NCBI GenBank assembly: GCA_031277045.1
Contig: JAISLX010000001.1
Coordinates: 1 to 10,910 of the forward strand
Origin: Treponema sp.
GTDB taxonomy: Bacteria > Spirochaetota > Spirochaetia > Treponematales > Breznakiellaceae
Reading direction: 5' to 3'
DNA length: 10,910 nt
Shown here: positions 6,265-10,910 of the stretch, piece by piece
Position numbering within the stretch: the stretch's first letter is position 1
How the letters are laid out: each line of letters opens with the position of its first letter
The notes under the pieces: model-generated
Databases searched by the model: none
Told to the model about the DNA's origin: nothing
Seen by the model: only the letters and a program-made list of their open reading frames with translations
Translations under genes and position numbers: made by a program

Positions 6265-6903
6265 ATGACCCTGGTTTGCCTTGACCTTGAGGGGGTTCTG
6301 CTCCCCGAAATATGGATTGCCTTTGCCGAATCCGTGGGGATTCCCGAATTCCGGCGGACTACCCGGGACGAACCGGACTACGACAAGCTGATGCGCTTCC
6401 GCATTGATCTGCTGGGGCGGCACAAGTTCAGACTCTCCGACATTCAGCGCGCCGCCGGGAACATAGAGCCCCTGCCGGGGGCGGTGGAGTTTTGCGCGAA
6501 ACTCCGGGAACTCACGCAGCTAGTGATTCTTTCCGACACATTCGAGCAGTTCGCCCGGCCGGTCATGGCAAAGCTGAACTACCCCACCCTGTTTTGCAAT
6601 TCGCTTATCACGTCGGAGGACGGCGCCGTTACCGGTTACCGGCTGCGCCAAACGGACGGAAAAAAACACGCCGTGATTGCCTTCAAATCCATGAACCTAA
6701 ATGTCTTTGCCGCCGGGGATTCGTTTAATGATCTTAACATGATAAGCGAGGCGGACGAAGGCTGTCTGTTCCGGGCGCCTGAGAGGATCCGCAGGGACTA
6801 CCCCGGCATTCCCCGCGCGGATAGTTTGGACGAACTTCTGGGGCGGATAGAGGATTTTTTGAGGCGGGAGCAGGAGATTACCGCGTTTTCCGGCTCAGCT
6901 TAA
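6265..6903 (+). CDS. thrH: Bifunctional phosphoserine phosphatase / homoserine phosphotransferase (ThrH)
   Basis: HAD-superfamily enzyme of 212 residues. Known ThrH proteins dephosphorylate phosphoserine and can pass the phosphate to homoserine, linking serine and threonine synthesis. Seen: LVCLDLEGVLLPEIWIAFAE with Asp7 and the family-specific Glu9 where other HAD proteins have DxD; TTRDEPDYDKLMRFR (cap region); LEPLPGA-type turn EPLPGAVEFCAKLRE; motif II VILSDTFEQFARP; YPTLFCNSL; DGKKHAVIAFKS with the motif III Lys; and motif IV AGDSFNDLNMISEADEGCLF. Start: ATG at 6265 with AGGAG almost adjacent; this matches the conserved N terminus, and the longer in-frame reading runs into birA. It diverges from birA and its last 9 bp overlap the end of argD on the other strand. 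Which of the two activities matters in vivo cannot be told. Confidence 0.9.
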   Translation: MTLVCLDLEGVLLPEIWIAFAESVGIPEFRRTTRDEPDYDKLMRFRIDLLGRHKFRLSDIQRAAGNIEPLPGAVEFCAKLRELTQLVILSDTFEQFARPVMAKLNYPTLFCNSLITSEDGAVTGYRLRQTDGKKHAVIAFKSMNLNVFAAGDSFNDLNMISEADEGCLFRAPERIRRDYPGIPRADSLDELLGRIEDFLRREQEITAFSGSA

Positions 6904-8076
6904 AAGTTCCCGTAGTATTTCCAGGCCCAGATCAAGTTCCGCGTCGCTGATTATGTAGGGCGGCAGCAGCCGCAGGGTGTTTTTTCCGGCGCTTAACAGC
7001 AAAAGTCCGGGCGTCCCGGCGGCAGCCCTGGTTATCGCGCGTTCCAGGAGGGGCCAGGCTTCGCCTTCAATGTCGATGCCGATTATAAGCCCCCGGCCCC
7101 GTATGTCTTTTATGCCGGGGCGCTTCCAGCCCCTGAGCGCGGACCGCAGCTTTTCCCCCTTGCGGGCAATTTCATCAAGAAAGGGTTTTTGGGTCACCGT
7201 TTCCAGCACCACCAGGCCCGCCGCCGCCGCAACGGGGTTCCCCCCGAATGTGGAGGCGTGATCGCCTACCTGCAAAACATCCGCCGCCTTGTCCCCGGCC
7301 AGCACCGCGCCTACGGGGATCCCCCCCGCCAGGCCCTTGGCCAGGGTAACCAGGTCGGGCTTAAGGTTGTAGGCTTCGCAGGCCAGAAAGCTTCCGGTCC
7401 GCCCCAGACCGCACTGGATCTCGTCAAAGATAAGGAGGATGTCCCGCTCGGCGCAGAGTTTGGCGGCCCGCTCGATGTAGCCGCTGTCCAGGGGCCTGAC
7501 GCCGCCTTCGCCCTGGACGGCCTCCACAAGGAAGCCGGCCACGGTGTCCCCGTCCAGGGCCCGGTCCAGGGCTTCCGCGTCCCCGGCGGGGATGTAGCTA
7601 AAGCCTTCGGTAAAGGGGCCGAAGTCCTTGTGGAACACATCCTGGCCGGTGGCGGAAAGGGTGGTGATGGTCCGGCCGTGGAAGCTCCCCCGCAGGGTTA
7701 CGATCCGGTGCCGGTTGGCGCCGTGCCTGAGCAGCGAGTACTTCCGGGCAATTTTTACGGCCCCTTCGTTGGCCTCCGCCCCGGAATTGGCCAGGAACAC
7801 CCGCCTCATCCCCGCGGGGGCGCAGGCGGCCACCAGGCGTTCGGCAAAGGCGGCGGTTACATCGTTCTGGTAGTAGTTGCATACGTGGTTCAGCCGGGCC
7901 GCCTGGTCCGCGATGGCCTTAACCAGCGGCGGATAGGCGTGGCCCAGGCAGTTCACCGCGATACCGGAACCAAAATCCAGGTACTTGTTCCCCCCGCCGT
8001 CAAACAGCCATGCCCCCTCCCCCCGGACAAAACTTACCGGCAGCCGGTGGTAGGTATTCATAAACACGTCGGTCAT
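6895..8076 (-). CDS. argD: Acetylornithine aminotransferase
   Basis: PLP enzyme converting N-acetylglutamate semialdehyde and glutamate to N-acetylornithine, the fourth arginine step; the family may also act on succinyldiaminopimelate. Its 393 residues show class III aminotransferase landmarks: GEGAWLFDGGGNKYLDFGSGIAV, ANSGAEANEGAVKIARK (96-112), SFHGRT (131-136), VEAVQGEGGV, the cofactor-binding Asp in LIFDEIQCGLGRTG (Asp218), the Schiff-base Lys247 in TLAKGLAGGIP, and HASTFGGNPVA. Start: ATG with GGAGGG five bases upstream, and length is normal. It lies 13 bases after argB, so it is almost certainly cotranscribed with argJ and argB, and ends by overlapping the convergent thrH. Related aminotransferases (gabT, ornithine aminotransferase) are possible by sequence alone, but the arg context decides. 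Confidence 0.95.
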   Translation of the reverse strand: MTDVFMNTYHRLPVSFVRGEGAWLFDGGGNKYLDFGSGIAVNCLGHAYPPLVKAIADQAARLNHVCNYYQNDVTAAFAERLVAACAPAGMRRVFLANSGAEANEGAVKIARKYSLLRHGANRHRIVTLRGSFHGRTITTLSATGQDVFHKDFGPFTEGFSYIPAGDAEALDRALDGDTVAGFLVEAVQGEGGVRPLDSGYIERAAKLCAERDILLIFDEIQCGLGRTGSFLACEAYNLKPDLVTLAKGLAGGIPVGAVLAGDKAADVLQVGDHASTFGGNPVAAAAGLVVLETVTQKPFLDEIARKGEKLRSALRGWKRPGIKDIRGRGLIIGIDIEGEAWPLLERAITRAAAGTPGLLLLSAGKNTLRLLPPYIISDAELDLGLEILRELLS

Positions 8077-8089
8077 TGTTCCCTCCAGA

Positions 8090-8962
8090 CTAATTTGAGC
8101 TTACCATAGTCCCCGCTCCCCTGTCGGTAAAGAGTTCCACAATAAGGGAATGGGGTTCCCGTCCGTCGATAATGTGGGCCTTCTTTACCCCGCCGGAAAG
8201 GGCCAGGGCGCAGCAATCCGCTTTGGGGATCATTCCCCCGCTCAGCGTCCCCTGTTCTTTGAGGGCGTCCAGTTCCGCCAGCGTAAGCGACTGGATCAGG
8301 GAACCGGGATCCGCTAGATCCCGCAGGATACCCTTCACATCGGTCATCAGCAGGAGCTTTTCCGCCTTTAACGCGGCGGCCAGCTTCGCGGCGGCGGTAT
8401 CGGCATTCACGTTGAGGGAACAGCCCGCATCCTCCCCAAGGCCAAAGGCCACGGAGGAAAGGACCGGGATAATCCCGCTGTCCAGCAGGGCGTCCAGCAG
8501 CGTAGTATCCACATCCTCGATCTCCCCCACAAAACCCAGGTCTTCCCCCCCGGCGGCTTTCAGGCGGCGGGCCTTGAGAGTAGCCCCGTCGACGCCGCAG
8601 AGCCCCACCGCCCGTCCCCCGGCGTTTTCGATGAGAGCGGTAATTTCCTTGTTTAACTTGCCGCAGAGGACCATCTGGACCGCTTCCATGGTCTCCGCGT
8701 CGGTGTAACGGAGCCCCCGGACAAAACGGCTTTCCTTGCCCAGCCGCCTGAGCAGGGCGTCAATCTCCGGACCCCCGCCGTGGACCAGAACGACCCGGAT
8801 CCCCACATAGTTCATCAGCACAATATCCTGAATCACCTGGGCCTTGAGCCCCCCGTTGATCATGGAAGCCCCGCCATATTTTACCACGATGGTCTTGCCT
8901 CTATACTTCCTGATATAGGGCAGGGCCTGGACCAGTATCTCCGCTTCCCCGGCGCTGCTCAT
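8090..8962 (-). CDS. argB: Acetylglutamate kinase
   Basis: Phosphorylates N-acetylglutamate, the second step of arginine synthesis and usually the feedback-controlled one when ArgJ recycles acetyl groups. Seen in 290 residues: TIVVKYGGASM with Lys28 and the Gly-rich turn, VLVHGGGPEID (58-68), FVRGLRYTDAETMEAVQMVLCGKLNK, NVNADTAAAKLAAAL for nucleotide/substrate binding, LLLMTDVKGIL, and SGGMIPKADCCALAL. About 22 residues, including AEILVQALPYIRKYRGK, precede the first strand. Arginine-inhibited kinases carry an N-terminal helix of this kind, so I infer inhibition by arginine. Start: ATG with AAAGGAG eight bases upstream. It follows argJ by 45 bases and precedes argD by 13. Confidence 0.95.
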   Translation of the reverse strand: MSSAGEAEILVQALPYIRKYRGKTIVVKYGGASMINGGLKAQVIQDIVLMNYVGIRVVLVHGGGPEIDALLRRLGKESRFVRGLRYTDAETMEAVQMVLCGKLNKEITALIENAGGRAVGLCGVDGATLKARRLKAAGGEDLGFVGEIEDVDTTLLDALLDSGIIPVLSSVAFGLGEDAGCSLNVNADTAAAKLAAALKAEKLLLMTDVKGILRDLADPGSLIQSLTLAELDALKEQGTLSGGMIPKADCCALALSGGVKKAHIIDGREPHSLIVELFTDRGAGTMVSSN

Positions 8963-9007
8963 CTCCGCCGCTCCTTTAACCAGTGTTTTGTAAAGCCCAA
9001 AGTACGC

Positions 9008-10234
9008 TTATGACCGGTAATCCCCGTTGATTTTGACGTAATCGTAACTTAAGTCGCAGCCCCAGGCGGCGGCGGTCCCGGTTCCCCCGCCGGCCAGATC
9101 AATACGGATTTCGATCTCATCCTGGGAAAGGATCCGCCTGGCGTCTTCTTCGGAGAAGGGAACCGGCGCGCCGGCAGCGCAGACCAAAATTTCACCGGCG
9201 GCGCCGGCAAAGCGCACACCGGCAGCGCCGGGATCAAAATCCACGCCGGCGTAACCCAAGGCGCAGAGGACCCGGCCCCAGTTGGCGTCCGCGCCAAAAC
9301 AGGCGGCCTTGACCAGGCTGGAAGACGCCACCGCCCTGGCAAGGAGTTCCGCGGCCCCCTCGTTTGCCGCGCCTTTTACCGTTACGGTAACAAGCTTGGT
9401 GGCCCCCTCCCCGTCCTGGGCCACAGCCCTGGCAAGTTTAACGCAGAGGGCCTCCAGGGCTTCTGCGAACAGGGCGTAATCCGGCCCTTCGGCGTTAATG
9501 GGGACATTCCCCGCCTCCCCGTTCGCCATGACGATGACCATATCGTTGGTGGAAGTATCCCCGTCCACGGTAACCCGGTTAAACGAGCGCCGTACCGCCC
9601 GGCGCAGGGCCCGGTCCAGCAGTTCCCGGCTTATCGCCGCGTCGGTCGTAAGAAAACAAAGCATCGTGGCCATGCTGGGGTGTATCATTCCGGAACCCTT
9701 AACCATACCCCCCAGACGCGGAGTTTTGCCGCCAATCTCAATCTCCAGGGCGGCGGCCTTTTTCCGGGTATCGGTAGTCATAATCGCCTCCAGGGCCGCC
9801 TCATGACCGGCGGGACCGGGGCGAATGCTGTCCGCCAGGGAACTGACGCTGCTCTCAATGGCGGCGATGGGCAAGGGTACGCCAATAACGCCGGTGGAAG
9901 CCACCGCCACCTCGTTCGGGTTGATGGCGAACTCCCCGGCGGCTAACTCCGCCATCCGGCGGGCGGCAGCCAGCCCCGCTTCCCCGGTACAGGCGTTGGC
10001 GTTCCCCGAATTGGCGATCACCGCCCGCAGGATACCGCCCGCGATATGTTCCTGAGTTACCAGGACCGGGGCGGCCTTAACCCGGTTCGTGGTAAACATA
10101 GCCGCCGCCGCGCAGGGCTTATCCGCGTAAATTAAGGCCAGGTCCCGCTTTTGGGAACCAGCTTTAATACCGCACCAAATGCCCCCCGCCCTGAATCCCC
10201 CGGGGGCGCAAACCCCGCCTTCGATTTCCCGCAT
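9008..10234 (-). CDS. argJ: Bifunctional glutamate N-acetyltransferase / amino-acid acetyltransferase (ArgJ)
   Basis: Moves the acetyl group from N-acetylornithine to glutamate (cyclic route); bifunctional forms also use acetyl-CoA. It is an Ntn-fold precursor that cleaves itself. Seen in 408 residues: IEGGVCAPGGFRAGGIWCGIK at the start, FTTNRVKAAPV, VIANSGNANACTG (oxyanion/substrate loop), STGVIGVPLP, and KGSGMIHPSMATMLCFLTTDA, where cleavage precedes nucleophile Thr190. The beta chain has VDGDTSTNDMV and ends WGCDLSYDYVKINGDYRS, a normal C terminus. Start: ATG at 10234 matches the family N terminus; a TTG six codons upstream (10252) is possible but has no RBS, while the ATG has only GAGG very close by. 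First gene of argJ-argB-argD; whether it also makes acetylglutamate from acetyl-CoA is inferred from the absence of another synthase here. Confidence 0.94.
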   Translation of the reverse strand: MREIEGGVCAPGGFRAGGIWCGIKAGSQKRDLALIYADKPCAAAAMFTTNRVKAAPVLVTQEHIAGGILRAVIANSGNANACTGEAGLAAARRMAELAAGEFAINPNEVAVASTGVIGVPLPIAAIESSVSSLADSIRPGPAGHEAALEAIMTTDTRKKAAALEIEIGGKTPRLGGMVKGSGMIHPSMATMLCFLTTDAAISRELLDRALRRAVRRSFNRVTVDGDTSTNDMVIVMANGEAGNVPINAEGPDYALFAEALEALCVKLARAVAQDGEGATKLVTVTVKGAANEGAAELLARAVASSSLVKAACFGADANWGRVLCALGYAGVDFDPGAAGVRFAGAAGEILVCAAGAPVPFSEEDARRILSQDEIEIRIDLAGGGTGTAAAWGCDLSYDYVKINGDYRS

Positions 10235-10240
10235 AACCTC

Positions 10241-10324
10241 ATTAAAAAGCAAAACGGGACCATTGTATATACGGCCCGTTAAGCGGGCGGGCGCGCCGGT
10301 TTTACCGGGCTTTGGCCTGCCCGG
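10241..10324 (-). promoter_or_regulatory. Candidate attenuator in the argJ leader
   Basis: Reading the - strand, three GC hairpins lie before argJ. The first is CCGGGC/GCCCGG (10324-10305). The second is GCCCG-CTTAA-CGGGC (10288-10274). The third is AACGGG+CC / GG+CCCGTT with a one-base bulge (10280-10253), followed directly by TTTGCTTTTT. The 3' arm of the second overlaps the 5' arm of the third, so they cannot form together: an antiterminator/terminator arrangement. No ArgR-like box was recognised. Function is inferred from architecture only. Confidence 0.4.
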
Positions 10325-10337
10325 ATTTGATTTTCAT
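10302..10337 (-). CDS. Possible leader peptide upstream of argJ
   Basis: ATG at 10337 reads MKIKSGQAKAR and stops, with the final Arg codon inside the 3' arm of the first leader hairpin. An alternative ATG at 10347, in another frame, gives 22 residues ending ARPPA, with its stop in the loop of the second hairpin. Neither has a clear RBS and there is no run of Arg codons, so either may be chance; they matter only if the leader is an attenuator. Confidence 0.15.
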   Translation of the reverse strand: MKIKSGQAKAR

Positions 10338-10365
10338 GGGTATACATGGCCCGCGTTTTTATCTA

Positions 10366-10397
10366 TTGACAAGCCCCCCAAACTCTGCTAGTATAAT
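10366..10397 (+). promoter_or_regulatory. Strong sigma70-type promoter
   Basis: TTGACA (10366-10371) is a perfect -35. TAGTAT (10389-10394) follows at 17 bases, and overlapping TATAAT (10392-10397) at 20 bases. It points rightward into a leader with AAGGAGGGG (10412-10420) and ATG at 10424. The same bases contain TTGTCA and TATACT on the - strand, so part of this region may also serve argJ. Confidence 0.65.
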
Positions 10398-10423
10398 GAC
10401 TGATTAAAAACAAGGAGGGGACA

Positions 10424-10507
10424 ATGACAGGCTTTTCGCCTACGGCCGCGCCTAAATGTGTTCCTCGTTTTTTAGTATGTAGTACCCCCCCCCCCCCCAA
10501 CATATAG
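10424..10507 (+). CDS. Short ORF with poly-C tract, possible phase-variable start
   Basis: ATG preceded by AAGGAGGGG at four-base spacing and by the strong promoter at 10366-10397. In the sequence given it codes 27 residues (MTGFSPTAAPKCVPRF..., then four Pro from the C run) and stops at 10507. The run of 14 C (10485-10498) occupies codons about 21-25. With 13 (or 16) C the frame would continue without a stop to the window end, through the 21-bp repeats, reading units such as AFDSSAT and AFTPFAA. That is the layout of a contingency gene in the off state. Against it: the repeat is read more conservatively on the other strand, and no family is recognised. It could also be a leader, a gene remnant or a sequencing error in the homopolymer. 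Confidence 0.35.
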   Translation: MTGFSPTAAPKCVPRFLVCSTPPPPNI

Positions 10508-10910
10508 CGTAGTTTTAGTAACAGATACCCCATACATAGCGGATTTTGTTATATTCGCCATAGCTCCTGCCGTATCCGCCGCGGCTTTTGACTCATCCGC
10601 CACAGCTTTTGATTCATCCGCCACAGCTTTTATGCCATTCGCCATAGCTTTTGACTCATCCGCCGTGGCTTTTACGCCATTCGCCGCGGCTTTTGACTCA
10701 TCCGCCACAGCTTTTATGCCATTCGCCACGGCTTTTAACCCATCCGCCGCGGCTTTTGATTCATTCGCCGCGGCTTTTACGCTATTCGCCACGGCTTTTG
10801 ATTCATCCGCCATAGCTTTTACGCTATTCGCCACAGCTTTTAACTCATCCGCCCCGGCGTCAGGAACATTCGCCGGAGCTGTTTGGCTTCTCGATACACC
10901 TGCCACAACA
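10472..10910 (-). CDS. Heptad-repeat coiled-coil protein, C-terminal part
   Basis: Open frame entering from the right edge and ending at a TAA at 10472; a GTG at 10906 could be the start, but the frame is open to the edge, so I treat it as partial. About 15 consecutive seven-residue units read A-[D/N]-x-[S/V/I/L]-K-A-[V/A/M], for example ADESKAV and ANGIKAV, with Lys in nearly every unit. Placing S/V/I/L at position a and V/A/M at d gives a regular Ala-rich coiled coil. The tail TKTTLYVGGGGGTTY includes five Gly encoded by the G14 tract. Variation between units is mostly conservative (D/N, E/G/S, V/A/M), which favours this strand over the other as coding. No signal peptide or known family can be named from this part. 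No RBS can be seen. It converges on the + promoter and short ORF. Confidence 0.5.
   Translation of the reverse strand, partial: VVAGVSRSQTAPANVPDAGADELKAVANSVKAMADESKAVANSVKAAANESKAAADGLKAVANGIKAVADESKAAANGVKATADESKAMANGIKAVADESKAVADESKAAADTAGAMANITKSAMYGVSVTKTTLYVGGGGGTTY
10485..10498. repeat. Homopolymer of 14 C
   Basis: An uninterrupted C14 (G14 on -), much longer than any other run in the window (next is G9 at 5871-5879). It lies inside two overlapping reading frames on opposite strands, and each frame changes outcome with one base gained or lost. Confidence 0.95.
10554..10889. repeat. 21-bp tandem repeat, 16 units
   Basis: Sixteen units of exactly 21 bp with consensus TCCGCCACAGCTTTTGACTCA on +, with no indels; the first and last two units are the most diverged. 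Units alternate between a GACTCATCC type and an ACGCCATTC type, so part of the array has a 42-bp period. The length is a multiple of three, so it keeps a frame on each strand. Confidence 0.95.

Noticed and set aside
6178..6423. Longer BirA reading beginning inside thrH
   Set aside because: ATG at 6177 has a strong GAGGAGGAG site and fits the family start; the extension overlaps divergent thrH coding sequence.
7189..8109. 306-codon + frame opposite argD
   Set aside because: Composition is Gly/Pro/Arg-rich with no motif; the - strand is an intact ArgD with all cofactor residues.
10305..10324. Terminator for a + strand gene (CCGGGC/GCCCGG followed by ATTTGATTTTC)
   Set aside because: No + strand gene lies upstream; it fits better as part of the argJ leader on the other strand.
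10554..10889. CRISPR array
   Set aside because: Units are contiguous 21-bp tandem copies with no unique spacers, keep a reading frame, and no cas genes are present.
1..10910. tRNA or rRNA genes, insertion sequences, transposases
   Set aside because: I saw no cloverleaf with a TTCGANNC-type arm, no rRNA segments, and no transposase motifs on either strand.

Overview
The window reads as a bacterial chromosome segment of fairly high GC, densely packed with amino-acid metabolism and housekeeping genes. The best guess at the source is a spirochaete, treponeme-like. This rests on a lipoprotein with three LEA/WHy domains, a SerRS with NGTAVAVSR in motif 3, and a ThrH-type phosphatase. That is family-level inference; no rRNA or other taxonomic marker is present.

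Layout. Positions 20-403 (+) hold azlD, probably the second gene of an azlCD amino-acid exporter pair; a hairpin at 401-443 separates it from the next, convergent block. From 6177 down to 552 (-) lie birA (biotin ligase without a repressor domain), serS (candidate leaderless start), a three-domain LEA/WHy lipoprotein, aroF (DAHP synthase) and tyrA (prephenate dehydrogenase), the last two overlapping by GTGA. thrH (+, 6265-6903) diverges from birA and overlaps the end of argD convergently by 9 bp. From 10234 down to 6895 (-) runs argJ-argB-argD, three steps of arginine synthesis through acetylated intermediates. The argJ bifunctional enzyme recycles acetyl groups, so no separate argA is needed; argC is not in the window.

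The right end (about 10235-10910) differs from the rest. Upstream of argJ is a leader with two mutually exclusive hairpins, the second followed by a U-rich run, which looks like an attenuator. Next, on the + strand, come a strong sigma70-type promoter, a strong RBS and an ATG, opening a 27-codon ORF interrupted by a run of exactly 14 C. One C fewer would join that start to a frame open to the window end. Beyond the C run are 16 units of a 21-bp repeat. On the - strand these units encode Lys/Ala heptads (A-[D/N]-x-[S/V/I/L]-K-A-x) typical of a coiled coil, in an ORF whose C-terminal tail includes the same homopolymer read as poly-Gly. This overlapping, slippage-prone locus is the most unusual thing in the window. 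Which strand is truly coding cannot be settled from sequence alone, but the - strand heptad protein is the better candidate.

The genes cover aromatic amino-acid entry and tyrosine branch (aroF, tyrA), serine charging and phosphoserine/homoserine phosphate chemistry (serS, thrH), arginine synthesis (argJBD), amino-acid efflux (azlD) and biotinylation (birA).
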